Positions 9,566-18,732 are shown, numbered from the stretch's first letter. The stretch: DNA of 64,000 bases from Sphingosinicella humi (GCF_003129465.1 NZ_QFFF01000001.1:1721501-1785500), one strand, 5' to 3'. Numbers and translations are program-made. The notes: a model not told the origin generated them from the letters alone.

Positions 9566-10264
9566 CTACGCCGCATCGTGGAAGATGATGCCCAGCGTGT
9601 GGCGGCGGCCCGAGCGGATCGTGCTGACGCCGTGGCGCATCGTCACTCGATAGGGGCCGCGGCTGCCTTGCGCCGGCCGCTGGTTGACCGCGAAGATCAC
9701 CGCGTCGCCCTGGTCTAGCGGGACCACCGAGCCGCGCGACTGCATGCGCGGACGCTGCTCGGTCAGCATGAACTCGCCGCCGGTGAAATCCTCTCCCGGC
9801 CGGTCGAGCAGGATCGCCAGCTGGAGCGGGAAGACATGCTCTCCGTAAAGGTCCTGGTGCAGGCAATTATAGTCGCCGGGACCATAGCGCAGGATGAGGG
9901 GCGTCGGCCGCGCCTGGCCGGCGGCGTGGCAGCGCGCGAGGAAATCGACATGGTCCTCCGGAAAGTCGATGTCGATGCCGAGCGTCCGATGCCAGCGATT
10001 GGCGACCGCTGCGAGGCGCGGATAGATGGCGGTCCTGAGCTCCGCGACGGGGCCCGGCTGCGGATAGGCGAAATAGCGATACTCGCCCTTGCCGAAGCCG
10101 TGGCGCGCCATCGTCACGGTGCTGCGGAAGCGGCCATCCTGGTCATAGAGAGCGGAGAGGGACCGGCATTCCGCCGGCACCAGCAGTTGCCGCGCCACCG
10201 CCCATCCCTGCGCGTCGAGATCGGCCTCGATCCGCGGCCAATCGATGCTGTCGATCCTGTTCAT
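9566..10264 (-). CDS. 2-oxoglutarate/Fe(II)-dependent oxygenase
   Basis: The 232-residue protein has a double-stranded beta-helix dioxygenase pattern. The Fe ligands are probably H-x-D in NCLHQDLYGEH and the distal His in VTMRHGVS, followed by an Arg-rich strand (SGRRHTLG) suited to binding 2-oxoglutarate. The start at 10264 (MNRIDSIDWP) is preceded by GGGAAG at good spacing; an upstream in-frame Met adds 32 basic residues with no homology that I recognise. Substrate unknown; a hydroxylase or demethylase role is possible. Confidence 0.85.
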   Translation of the reverse strand: MNRIDSIDWPRIEADLDAQGWAVARQLLVPAECRSLSALYDQDGRFRSTVTMARHGFGKGEYRYFAYPQPGPVAELRTAIYPRLAAVANRWHRTLGIDIDFPEDHVDFLARCHAAGQARPTPLILRYGPGDYNCLHQDLYGEHVFPLQLAILLDRPGEDFTGGEFMLTEQRPRMQSRGSVVPLDQGDAVIFAVNQRPAQGSRGPYRVTMRHGVSTIRSGRRHTLGIIFHDAA

Positions 10265-10489
10265 TCGCTTCCCATAGCGAGCCGGCCGAGTCGTCGCATC
10301 ACGCTGCTTGCCGTCAAACCGGCCGCTCGCCTCCGACATGTTGATCGACGGGAAGCGCATCTTCGTCGAACCGGCGCATCCTTGTCGAAGCCTTGTCCAC
10401 CGCCGTCGACGGAGGCGCGCCCGCCCCGCGCGGCTGATCTAACGGGAGAGTGTCGGCGATCGGGCCGGCACTTAGAGCGGAGACAAAAG

Positions 10490-10591
10490 ATGACTGCGGA
10501 CCTGTTTCGTACATTTTCGACCTGCGTCGCGGCGCTGTTCGTCAGCACGATGCTGGTGACGGCGGCCACGTCTGTGCCGATGGCCTTTTGA
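10490..10591 (+). CDS. Small hydrophobic protein, 33 residues
   Basis: A 33-codon frame starts at 10490 with GGAG at 10479-10482, seven bases upstream. It encodes a short polar head followed by one hydrophobic helix (CVAALFVSTMLVTAATS), which could be a signal peptide or a single membrane span. Small genes of this style occur in sphingomonads, but I cannot name a family. It is followed after 7 bases by another small frame, suggesting a pair. Confidence 0.5.
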   Translation: MTADLFRTFSTCVAALFVSTMLVTAATSVPMAF

Positions 10592-10598
10592 GCCGACG

Positions 10599-10787
10599 AT
10601 GAGCGAACACTCCATCTTCGGCGAGACGGGAGGCGCGGGCCGCCGCAGCCAGCCGTCCCGAGGGGCGGAGACGAGGCGGCCCAACCCCGCCCACGGCCTG
10701 TTCGGCGCGCGGCTGCTCGCGACGGATCGCAAGATCGCCGACGACGACGATAGCGACGCCGAAGACCTCCCGACCAGCCGCAACTGA
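10599..10787 (+). CDS. Small hydrophilic hypothetical protein, 62 residues
   Basis: This frame starts 7 bases after the small hydrophobic gene and stops 8 bases before the end of the convergent response-regulator gene, filling the gap neatly. The product is basic in the middle (RRSQPSRGAETRRPNP) and acidic near the end (DDDDSDAEDLP), so probably disordered. No Shine-Dalgarno is evident; coupling to the preceding gene is possible. No function is proposed. Confidence 0.4.
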   Translation: MSEHSIFGETGGAGRRSQPSRGAETRRPNPAHGLFGARLLATDRKIADDDDSDAEDLPTSRN

Positions 10788-10795
10788 GCGGCGTT

Positions 10796-11557
10796 TCAGT
10801 CCAGCCCGAGGGCTTCCTTCACCGCGCCGATATAGCTCGGCCCCACCTGCACATGCGCGCCGTCGACGAGCAGCAAGGTCAGCGACCGGTTGGCGCGCTT
10901 CACCTCGACCACCTTGTCCGGTCGCACGAAGGCGGAGCGGTGGACGCGCAGCAGCTGCGTGCCCTTGAGCTTCTCCTCCAGCGCCGCCATCGTCGTGCGC
11001 AGCAGGTGGCCCTTCACGGCGGTGTGGAGGAGCACATAATCCCGCGCCGCCTCGATCCAGTCGATGCTTTCGATCGGGACGCGGCGCTGCCCGTGCCGTT
11101 CGGGCACCCAGAAGCCGTTGTCGTCGATCGCCGGGGCGCCCGCCTTCAGCGCCGCCATTTCCTGCTCCAGCTTTCCGGCGCGCTCCGCCTGGTCGCGCAG
11201 GCTGCGCCGCCGCCGGGCCCGATCGACCGCCTGGCGGAGCCGGTCGAAGCGCACCGGCTTCAGCAGATAGTCGGCGGCATCGACGTCGAAGGCGTCGGGG
11301 GCGTAATGTTCATGGGCGGTGACGAAGACGATCTCGGGCCGCGGCTCGATCGCCAGCTCGGCGGCGGCGCGAAGGCCGTTCTTGCCGGGCATCTGCACGT
11401 CGAGAATGATGAGATCTGGCGTCAGCCGTTCGATCTCCGCCAGTGCCTGATCGCCGTCGTGCGCCTCGCCCACCACTTCGACCCCGTCGATATTGTCGAA
11501 GAAGGTGCGCAGGCGATCGAGTGCAAGAGCTTCGTCGTCCACGAGCAATACACGCAT
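10796..11557 (-). CDS. LytTR-family response regulator
   Basis: The 253-residue protein has a receiver domain at residues 1-120 (acidic Asp7/Asp8, phospho-acceptor Asp53 in LIILDVQMPG, conserved Lys in YLLKPV) and a LytTR DNA-binding domain at about 145-250. A short coiled linker joins them. It lies 56 bases downstream of the sensor kinase gene and is its likely partner. LytTR regulators usually control extracellular or envelope genes; targets here are unknown. The start at 11557 (MRVLLVDDEA) is the canonical receiver N terminus. Confidence 0.92.
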   Translation of the reverse strand: MRVLLVDDEALALDRLRTFFDNIDGVEVVGEAHDGDQALAEIERLTPDLIILDVQMPGKNGLRAAAELAIEPRPEIVFVTAHEHYAPDAFDVDAADYLLKPVRFDRLRQAVDRARRRRSLRDQAERAGKLEQEMAALKAGAPAIDDNGFWVPERHGQRRVPIESIDWIEAARDYVLLHTAVKGHLLRTTMAALEEKLKGTQLLRVHRSAFVRPDKVVEVKRANRSLTLLLVDGAHVQVGPSYIGAVKEALGLD

Positions 11558-11613
11558 AGTGCTATCCCCACCGGCACTCCCCCTTCTCCTTTTCCGGGGC
11601 GCGGCCGCGCGAG

Positions 11614-12690
11614 TCAATCGGCTCGTTGGATACCCGGAATGCAGATGGTGGCGGTGTAGAAGTCCTCGCCGCGCTCGGTCGTCAGGCTGGCCGCCTTGCC
11701 ATAGACGGCCTCCAGCCGCCGCTCGACATTGATCAGGCCGACTCCCGTGCCGTGCATTCCCACGGTGCGGGAACCGGCATGATCGTTGGCGACGGTGATG
11801 CAGAGATCCTTGTCCTCGATCACGGCGCGGACGGTGATGGTGACCGGATCCCGGGACGGGGCGACGCCGTGCTTGACGGCATTCTCGACCAGCGGCTGGA
11901 CGAGAAAGCCGGGGACGAGCGCCCGGCCGGCATCGGCGTCGCAGTCGATCTCGACGTTCAGCCGCTCGCCGAAGCGGACACCTTCGATGTCGAGATATTC
12001 CTCGATGAGGGACAGCTCGTGCTCGAGGGGCACCAGCTCCGCCGGGTCGCAGGCAAGCGAGGTGCGCAGGAAGCTCGACAGCTTGTCCGTCATCAGCTCC
12101 GCATCCTCGTTGCGGCGGGTGACGATGAGGGCCGAGATCGAATTGAGCGTGTTGAACAGGAAATGGGGATTGAGCTGGTAGCGGAGCGCGGCGAGCTGCG
12201 CCTGCTGCGCCGCCGAGCGGGCGTCGACCAGCTGCCGCTCCTGGCGAAGCTCCCGGCGCCGCGCGAAGCTCAGCTGGAAGAAGGCCATGTTGACGCCGAA
12301 GACGAGCGTATAGTTGAGCGCTGAAGGATAGCCGCGCTCCAGCGTCCGCTGGAGATTGCTCCAGGAGGACTCGACGTTGGCGGCGACCCAATCGGTATAG
12401 GCGAGATCGAAGACGGTATTGGCCACCGCCACGGTGAAGACCGTTGCGACCAGGATCAGGATGCGCGCCGTCTGCGGCCAGTCGACCGTTTTGCGGAACA
12501 CCCAGAACATCGCCATCGCGAAGGCGAACGAGACGAAATAGGTCGAGAAATCGAGCGCCATGCTGCCGACGCCCGCATCCCAGTGGCGGATGATGATCGT
12601 CGGCAGGAAGATGATCGCGACGAACAGCCACAGAGCGAGCGTCAGGAGGATCGCCTCCCGCCACCGCGCATCGGAACTCGCGGACCGCAT
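11614..12690 (-). CDS. LytS-type sensor histidine kinase
   Basis: This 358-residue membrane kinase has about four N-terminal transmembrane helices, a short coiled linker, a His_kinase (PF06580) domain with phospho-acceptor His near residue 173 (LNPHFLFNTLNS), and an HATPase domain with LVENAVKHG. It is expected to phosphorylate the LytTR regulator encoded next. The start at 12690 is supported by a GGGGGAGGG tract about 12 bases upstream. A longer in-frame extension to 12807 has no family resemblance. Confidence 0.9.
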   Translation of the reverse strand: MRSASSDARWREAILLTLALWLFVAIIFLPTIIIRHWDAGVGSMALDFSTYFVSFAFAMAMFWVFRKTVDWPQTARILILVATVFTVAVANTVFDLAYTDWVAANVESSWSNLQRTLERGYPSALNYTLVFGVNMAFFQLSFARRRELRQERQLVDARSAAQQAQLAALRYQLNPHFLFNTLNSISALIVTRRNEDAELMTDKLSSFLRTSLACDPAELVPLEHELSLIEEYLDIEGVRFGERLNVEIDCDADAGRALVPGFLVQPLVENAVKHGVAPSRDPVTITVRAVIEDKDLCITVANDHAGSRTVGMHGTGVGLINVERRLEAVYGKAASLTTERGEDFYTATICIPGIQRAD

Positions 12691-13023
12691 GATCGAGACA
12701 ACCCTCCCCCTGAGCGGAGGCGTAGCTAGCCGCAATGTCCCTGGCCTGTCACTCATCATCAGCATCGGGCCGCACCATCCGCTCCCGTTCACGCCTTCGC
12801 CCAGCATGGCGTGACGAAAATGCGCGCCGCTGCGACCAACGCGTCGTTTTCCGAGCCAGCCCGGGTCCGCACGGGCTTACGAACGCCATGATGAACGACC
12901 TGTTCAGAGGGGGTTTAACCTCGCGGGTCCATCTGCGGGGCTGGTGCGGCGAGCCGATGGAATCGGCCAGGAACGGCCCTTTTCTCCCGCTCGTTTTTGT
13001 AGCGAACCAAAGGAGACAGTCAT
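12691..13023. other. Intergenic region between divergent kinase and Arg-rich protein genes
   Basis: This 333-base gap holds the 5' leaders of two divergent genes. Near its right end are an exact EcfG promoter match (12970-12995) and AGGAG at 13011-13015, both serving the rightward gene. I see no convincing RNA gene or small reading frame in the rest. Confidence 0.6.
12970..12995 (+). promoter_or_regulatory. EcfG-type general stress promoter upstream of the Arg-rich protein gene
   Basis: GGAAC at 12970-12974 and CGTT at 12992-12995 are 17 bases apart, an exact match to GGAAC-N16/17-CGTT. Transcription would start near 13002, just before the AGGAG at 13011-13015 and the ATG at 13024. The tight geometry makes it likely to be real. 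Confidence 0.75.
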
Positions 13024-14511
13024 ATGCGTAGGCTCCTCATGCTCGCCGGCGCAGCCGCGATGGCCTTTTCGATGCCCGCCGCCGCCAAGGATCAACCGCG
13101 AGGCAACGGCAAGTCCGCCCAGAATAAGGAGCGCGGGCAGTCGCGCGCTCGCGCGGACGGGCGTGCCGAGCGCCGGCAGAAGCAGGCCCAGGCGCGAAGC
13201 CGGGCGCGGGCCGAGGCTCGAGCCGATCGCCGGCAGGCCCGCGCACAGAACGAGCGGCGAGCCGATCGCCGGCAGGCCCGGGCGCAGAATGAGCGTCGGG
13301 CGGAACGCCGGCAGGCGCAGGCGGGCGGTCGCGCCCGGGCGGACGCGCAGCGCGAATGGCGCGAGGTCGCGCAGCGCCGCCAGCAGCGCCGCGCCACGGC
13401 CGCTCGCCAGGAGCGGGCGCAGGAGCAACGTCAGGCCCAGCGGGCGCGGACGTCCGAACGGCGCGAGCGCGCGGAGCGTCTCGTGACCCGCGATAGGGTC
13501 GAGGACCGCCGCGATCGGCGGCAGCGCGCCGAGGCGCGTGAGCGCCGCCAGGACATTCGTAAGCGCCAGCAGCGTCTGGCCTCCCGCGAGCGGCTGGAGG
13601 ACCGTCGCGAGGCCGCTGCGCGGCGCGACCTCCGCTCTGATCGCCGGGAACGCCAGCAGCGTATCGCCGCGCGCGAGCGTCGCCAGGACATGAGACAGCG
13701 CATCGCTGCGCGCGAGCGCCGGGCGGATCGTCGCGAACGGCTTCAGGACCGCCGCCGTTGGCAGCGGGAACTGGCGCGCGATCGCCGCGACGATCGCCGC
13801 GCCTTCCAGCGGCGCCTGGCCGCCCGCGAACGCTGGCTCGACCGGGAGCGCTATTATGCCGCGCAGGCGCGCCGCTATCGCAGGGCCAGCTACGATTGGG
13901 ACGACTACGACTATCGCTACCTCTATCGGAACGTCGAACCGGCCTATTTCTACTCGGCCAGCAACTTCCTGCCGGTCGGGCGCTCGGCTCCGCCGGCCTG
14001 GGCGCCCGCCTGGGGCCGCCGCTACAACGTGCCCTATCGCTATCAGGACATCTACTACGACACGCCGTCCGACTATTATCGCTATGACGACGGCTACATC
14101 TATCGCGTGGATAGCGGGTCCAACCTGATCGCGGATGTGATCCCGCTGCTGGGCGGAGGCTTTGCCGTCGGACAGCTGATGCCGGTCGGCTATGACGCCT
14201 ACAACGTCCCCTATCCGTACCGGGATTATTATTACGACACGGACGATGCCTATTATCGCTACGGCGACGGCGGCATCTTCCAGGTCGATCCCTCGACCGG
14301 GATGATCGAGGCGATCGTGGCGCTGCTGGCGGGCGATCTCAACATCGGCCAGCCACTGCCGACCGGCTACGACGCCTACAATCTGCCGCTCCAGTATCGC
14401 GATCAATATGTCGACAATGACGACTATATCTATCGCTACGCTGACGGGAACATCTACCAGGCGGATGCCCAGACGGGGCTGATCGAGAACGTCATGTCCG
14501 CCTTGATCTGA
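13024..14511 (+). CDS. Exported Arg-rich protein with three C-terminal tyrosine-rich repeats
   Basis: The 495-residue protein has three parts. Residues 1-21 form a signal peptide ending AAAK. Residues of about 22-280 form a highly charged region dominated by Arg, Glu, Gln and Ala with imperfect units such as ARADRRQAR and RIAARERR, likely a long helix or coiled coil. The last 160 residues hold three repeats of about 57 residues, beginning near 334, 389 and 448, with consensus GYDAYNxPxxYRDxYYDT...YYRYxDGxIYxVD. I do not recognise the repeat with confidence; RcnB-like proteins are a loose comparison. AGGAG lies 8 bases before the ATG, an exact EcfG promoter precedes it, and a strong terminator follows. 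A stress-induced envelope role is inferred. Confidence 0.8.
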   Translation: MRRLLMLAGAAAMAFSMPAAAKDQPRGNGKSAQNKERGQSRARADGRAERRQKQAQARSRARAEARADRRQARAQNERRADRRQARAQNERRAERRQAQAGGRARADAQREWREVAQRRQQRRATAARQERAQEQRQAQRARTSERRERAERLVTRDRVEDRRDRRQRAEARERRQDIRKRQQRLASRERLEDRREAAARRDLRSDRRERQQRIAARERRQDMRQRIAARERRADRRERLQDRRRWQRELARDRRDDRRAFQRRLAARERWLDRERYYAAQARRYRRASYDWDDYDYRYLYRNVEPAYFYSASNFLPVGRSAPPAWAPAWGRRYNVPYRYQDIYYDTPSDYYRYDDGYIYRVDSGSNLIADVIPLLGGGFAVGQLMPVGYDAYNVPYPYRDYYYDTDDAYYRYGDGGIFQVDPSTGMIEAIVALLAGDLNIGQPLPTGYDAYNLPLQYRDQYVDNDDYIYRYADGNIYQADAQTGLIENVMSALI

Positions 14512-14534
14512 CGACGCGCGAGGACGGGTCGAAG

Positions 14535-14565
14535 GGGGCTGCTCCGAACGGGGCGGCCCCTTTTT
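14535..14565 (+). terminator. Rho-independent terminator of the Arg-rich protein gene
   Basis: GGGGCTGCTCC (14535-14545), loop GAAC, and GGGGCGGCCCC (14550-14560) form an 11-bp stem with two G-U pairs. Five T residues follow at 14561-14565. It lies 23 bases after the stop codon. Confidence 0.85.
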
Positions 14566-14624
14566 CGTAACGCAACCGGCACGGCTGCTCATGCGTAGTG
14601 CCGGTGAGAAAGGGAGTGAGGGTC

Positions 14625-15206
14625 ATGCGTGTCAGCTTTCTGGCGATGGCGGCCGCGGCGGCTGTCGTGGCGGGATGCAGCGGCGAGGAGCGCGCCGAGC
14701 AGAACGCGGCGGTGGCCACACCGGGAAATGCCAGCGAAACCGTCCGCCAGCCCGCGGGCCAGGGCACCATCGCCCAGTTGCTCGGCGGATCGGCTGATCA
14801 TTCGAGATTGGCCGGCGCCTTGCGGGCGGCGGGGCTGGAGGCGACGCTGGCCGGCCCGGGCCCCTACACCATCTTCGCGCCCACCGACGCCGCGTTCGAG
14901 AAGCTTCCGGGCGCGACCGCCGATAGCCTGATGCAGGCCGAGCAGAAAGCGCGGCTCACCTCGATCCTCACCTATCATATCGTCCCCGGCGTCGTGATGG
15001 CGGCGGACCTCGCCAAGGCTGTCGAGGCGGGTGGCGGCAAGGCGGTGTTGGCGACGCTGGGCGGCGGCAACGTGACCGTAACCGCCGTGGACGGCACCCT
15101 CGTCATCACCGATGCCAAAGGCGGGCAGGCCCGCGTGATCCGGCCGGACGGGACGCCATCGAACGGCGTCGTCCATGGCATCGACGCGGTGCTGATGCCG
15201 AGCTGA
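14625..15206 (+). CDS. Fasciclin (FAS1) domain lipoprotein
   Basis: The 193-residue product has a lipoprotein signal (AVVAGCSGEE, Cys near residue 18), an Ala/Asn-rich linker, and one FAS1 domain at about residues 55-190. The FAS1 signatures YTIFAPTDAAFEKLP, LTYHIVPG and NGVVHGIDAVLMP are all present. Such proteins sit in the envelope and are linked with adhesion and matrix. The start at 14625 is chosen for the AGGGAG eight bases upstream and the immediate signal peptide. Confidence 0.92.
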   Translation: MRVSFLAMAAAAAVVAGCSGEERAEQNAAVATPGNASETVRQPAGQGTIAQLLGGSADHSRLAGALRAAGLEATLAGPGPYTIFAPTDAAFEKLPGATADSLMQAEQKARLTSILTYHIVPGVVMAADLAKAVEAGGGKAVLATLGGGNVTVTAVDGTLVITDAKGGQARVIRPDGTPSNGVVHGIDAVLMPS

Positions 15207-15214
15207 ACCCGGGC

Positions 15215-16447
15215 TCAGGCGGGCTCCGGAACGCTCCGCCGGCCGACCTCGCGGCCGATGATCCCGGCCGCGAGCAACACGGCGGCGGCGATGAAGAAGG
15301 AGGTGCCGGCGTGGGGCAAAGCCGGCGCGGCGCCGACCGACATCGAATAGACGAAGCCGAAGAAGAGGGGCGAGGCGATGCCGGCAATGCTCGCCACGCT
15401 CATATTGGCGCCCTGCAGCTGGCCCTGCTCCGATTCCGATACTCGCCGCGTCATGAGCGACTGCAAGGTCGGCATGGCGAAGCCCCACAGCGCGTTGGGG
15501 ACGATCGCCAGCGCGAAGGCCAGCCCGGTCGGGGCGAGACCCATCGCCGCCAGCCCCGCCGCACCGCCGAAGAGGCCGAAGATCATCGTCCTCCGATCAC
15601 CCCATTTCTTCACCAGCGGCCCGACGAGAACGCCCTGCACCAGCATGTCGAGGGCGCCCGCGAGCGCCAGCACCAGGCCCACTTCCCAGGCGCTCCAGCC
15701 ATATCGATAGGCGGCGTAGAGAACGAAGACGGCGGAAAAGACGTGATGCGCGAAATAGAGAAGGAAGTTGACCGCCGAGAGCCCCGTCAGCTCGGGATGC
15801 GAGCGGAGCAGCTTCAGCGCGCCGAACGGATTGGCTCGCTTCCAAGCGAAGGCCATTCGCTTTTCGGACGGCAGGGATTCGGGCAGCACGAACAGGCCGT
15901 AGAGGAAGGCGAGGGCGCTCAAGGCGGCCGCCGCCCAGAAGGGTACGCGCGGCCCCCATTCGCCGAGCACGCCGCCGATCAACGGCCCGGCGATGAACCC
16001 AGCGCTGAAGGCGGCCCCGATCAGGCCATAGGCGCGGGCGCGGCCTTCGGGCGGGGTGATGTCCGCCATATAGGCGAAGACGGTCGTGAAGCTCGACGAG
16101 GTGATCCCGCCGAGGATGCGCCCCACCGCCAGCCACCAGAGGTTCGGCGCCAGCGCCATCAGCGCGAAATCGGCGGCGAGGCCGGCGGTGGAGATGAGGA
16201 TCACCGGGCGGCGGCCGTGATGGTCGGACAGGGATCCGATCACCGGCGAGAAGATGAACTGCATCCCCGCCCACAGGGTCACGAACAGCCCGTTGTAGAT
16301 GCCCGCCTGGGCGTTCGAGCCGGTGAACTCCTCGATCAGCGTCGGGAGCACGGGAATGACGATCCCCATCGCCATGATGTCGAGCACGGCGGTCACGAAG
16401 ATGAAGGCGATCGCGGGCCGAAAGCGCGAGCGCGGAAGAACAGTCAT
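15215..16447 (-). CDS. MFS transporter, TCR/Tet family
   Basis: This 410-residue inner-membrane protein has about 12 transmembrane helices, the MFS motif A variant SDHHGRRPVIL after helix 2, and the MAMGIVIPVLPTLIEEF first-helix signature of TetA-type proton-drug antiporters. The start at 16447 (MTVLPRSRF) has AGGAG six bases upstream. It is a single gene with no TetR-type regulator next to it, so resistance to a particular drug should not be assumed. Confidence 0.88.
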   Translation of the reverse strand: MTVLPRSRFRPAIAFIFVTAVLDIMAMGIVIPVLPTLIEEFTGSNAQAGIYNGLFVTLWAGMQFIFSPVIGSLSDHHGRRPVILISTAGLAADFALMALAPNLWWLAVGRILGGITSSSFTTVFAYMADITPPEGRARAYGLIGAAFSAGFIAGPLIGGVLGEWGPRVPFWAAAALSALAFLYGLFVLPESLPSEKRMAFAWKRANPFGALKLLRSHPELTGLSAVNFLLYFAHHVFSAVFVLYAAYRYGWSAWEVGLVLALAGALDMLVQGVLVGPLVKKWGDRRTMIFGLFGGAAGLAAMGLAPTGLAFALAIVPNALWGFAMPTLQSLMTRRVSESEQGQLQGANMSVASIAGIASPLFFGFVYSMSVGAAPALPHAGTSFFIAAAVLLAAGIIGREVGRRSVPEPA

Positions 16448-16533
16448 GGCTCGCTCCTGGGAAAGGAGCGGGCTCATAGCTAGACGCGGAGAAGAAAACT
16501 AGATCATCGTCAATCTGGATCTACGCTCCGCAG

Positions 16534-16612
16534 CGTCATTGCGAGCGAAGCGAAGCAACCCCGTGGTCGGCGCGGCGCTGGATTGCGTCGTCGCTCCGCT
16601 CTTCGCAATGAC
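16534..16612. repeat. Palindromic intergenic repeat (family A), full copy
   Basis: Arms beginning GTCATTGCGAGCGAAGCGAA at 16534 and ending CGCTCTTCGCAATGAC at 16612 are imperfect inverted copies around a short GC-rich centre. It lies just past the end of pccA and could fold into a long hairpin that ends the propionate operon transcript. A one-arm relative is at 9538-9562. Confidence 0.75.
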
Positions 16613-17180
16613 GGCTTACTCGAATTCCAGGATGACCGCGTCGACGGCGAGGCTGTCGCCCGGCTTCGCCTCTACCTTGGCCACGATGCCTGCCTTCTCG
16701 GCGCGAAGGATGTTCTCCATCTTCATCGCCTCGACCACCGCGAGCGGCTGGCCGGCCTCGACCTTGTCGCCCTCGCCGACATGGAGCGCGGTGAGGAGGC
16801 CGGGCATCGGGCAGAGCAGATATTTGGAGAGATCGGGCGGCGTCTTCTCGATCATGTGGGCGGCGAGCCTGGCGGTGTGGGGATCGAGGACCCGGACCGA
16901 GTGGCGGGCGCCGCGCGTCGTGAACAGCCACGAGGAGCCGTTGCGCTCGACCTGCACGGTGAGCGGCTCGCCGTCGATCAGGGCTTCGACGACGCGCTGG
17001 CCCGGCGTGTAGCCGAGATCGAGGGTCATCGCCTGTCCCTCAACGGCGATGCCCTCGCCATTGACGGACACGTCGAAATCGCGGCCGTCGATGCGGGCGA
17101 CCCATTTTGCCGGCGGCTCCAGCGGCTCGCCGAGTTGGCCGTCGATGTGACGGGCCCGCCTCGCCTCCGCGGTCGTGATG

Positions 17181-17306
17181 AGGGCCCCCAGCGCGGCGAG
17201 GTTTCGCTGCAGTGCCTCGCCGGCAGGCGCACCGTTGAAGCCCTCCGGATACTCCTCGGCGATGAAGCCGGTGGTGAGGCGTCCCTCGCGGAACCGGGGA
17301 TGCTGC
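17181..17306. repeat. Tandem duplication inside pccA, copy 1
   Basis: This 126-base stretch is identical to 17311-17436; with the four bases ATCG at 17307-17310 the unit is 130 bases. The length is not a multiple of three. Confidence 0.95.
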
Positions 17307-17310
17307 ATCG

Positions 17311-17436
17311 AGGGCCCCCAGCGCGGCGAGGTTTCGCTGCAGTGCCTCGCCGGCAGGCGCACCGTTGAAGCCCTCCGGATACTCCTCGGCGATGAAGCCG
17401 GTGGTGAGGCGTCCCTCGCGGAACCGGGGATGCTGC
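17311..17436. repeat. Tandem duplication inside pccA, copy 2
   Basis: This is the second identical copy. Complete identity shows the duplication is very recent or artefactual. Confidence 0.95.
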
Positions 17437-18732
17437 CTCAGCGCGGAGAGGAAATCGATATTGTGGCCGATGCCGTCGATGGCGAAAGCGTCCAGCGCGG
17501 TGATCTGGCGGTCGATCGCCTCCTCGCGGGTGGCGCCATAGGTGATGAGCTTCGCGATCATCGGATCGTAGAACATCGACACTTCGCCGCCCTCGACGAC
17601 GCCGTCATCGACGCGCACGCCATCCCTCTCGGCGGGCGGGCGGTAGCGCACCAAGCGGCCAGTCGAGGGGAGGAAGCCGCGATAAGGGTCCTCTGCATAG
17701 ACGCGGTTCTCGACCGCCCAGCCCGTCAGCGTCACGTCATCCTGGGTGAAGCCCAATTTCTCGCCATAGGCGACGCGGATCATCTGTTCGACGAGGTCGA
17801 GGCCGGTCACGCATTCCGTCACCGGATGCTCGACCTGGAGCCGGGTGTTCATCTCGAGAAAGTAGAAGCTCTTGCCGCTGGTATCGGCGCCGCTGACGAT
17901 GAGCTCGACCGTGCCCGCGCTGTAATAGCCCACGGCCCGCGCCAGCGCGACGGCCTGCTCGCCCATCGCCTTGCGCATTTCGGGCGTGACGAAGGGGGAG
18001 GGCGCCTCCTCGACCACCTTCTGGTGGCGGCGCTGGACCGAACATTCGCGCTCGCCGAGGTAAACGATGTTGCCGTGCTGGTCGCCCAGCACCTGGATCT
18101 CGATATGGCGCGGGCTCTCGATGAACTTCTCGATGAAGACGCGGTCGTCGCCGAAGCTGGCGAGGCCTTCGCGCTTGGTCGCCTCGAAGCCTTCGCGGAC
18201 GTCCTTCTCGGACCAGGCGAGACGCATGCCCTTGCCGCCGCCGCCCGCGGACGCCTTCATCATCACCGGATAGCCGATGTCGCCGGCGATCTTCACCGCC
18301 TCTTCGGTGTTCGCGATCTCGCCGAGATAGCCGGGGACGACGTTGACGCCCGCCTGCTTGGCGAGCTTCTTGGACTCAATCTTGTCGCCCATCGCGGCGA
18401 TGGCATTGGGCGGCGGGCCGATGAAGGCGATGCCGGCCTCGGCCAGCGCCTGGGCGAAGCTGGTGCGTTCGGACAGGAAGCCGTAGCCCGGGTGCACGGC
18501 CTCGGCTCCCGTCGCCTTGCAGGCTTCGATGATCTTGTCGGCGATGAGGTAGCTCTCGGCGGCGGGCGGCGGGCCGATATGCACGGCCTCGTCAGCCATC
18601 TTCACATGCGGCGCGCGCGCGTCGGCGTCCGAATAGACCGCAACCGTTGCGATCCCCATCCTCTTGGCGGTGCGGATGACGCGGCAGGCGATTTCGCCGC
18701 GATTGGCGATCAGGATTTTCTTGAACATCGTT

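Larger units (their letters stand above)
16616..18728 (-). pseudogene. pccA: Propionyl-CoA carboxylase alpha subunit, frame broken by a 130-bp tandem duplication
   Basis: The 5' part from 18728 encodes a full biotin carboxylase ([14 protein letters not shown] start, ATP-grasp [10 protein letters not shown]). The 3' part to 16616 encodes the biotin carboxyl carrier domain with the EAMKMEN biotinylation site. Between them, 17181-17306 repeats 17311-17436 with a period of 130 bases, which shifts the frame. The 5' frame then runs out of register to a stop at 17040. Removing one 130-bp unit gives 1983 bases, exactly 661 codons, the normal size for PccA (660 residues). It ends the operon with pccB, mce, scpA and bioB. 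It is either a true recent mutation or an assembly error; without the repair, no full-length carboxylase alpha subunit can be made. Confidence 0.88.

Noticed and set aside
13037-13703. Short regular repeats that could suggest a CRISPR array
   Set aside because: The periodicity is irregular, there are no constant-length spacers, and it is explained by repeated Arg-rich codons of the 13024 gene.
15215-16447. Tetracycline resistance gene
   Set aside because: The protein is TetA-like by family only; there is no adjacent TetR-type regulator, and many such exporters have other substrates.
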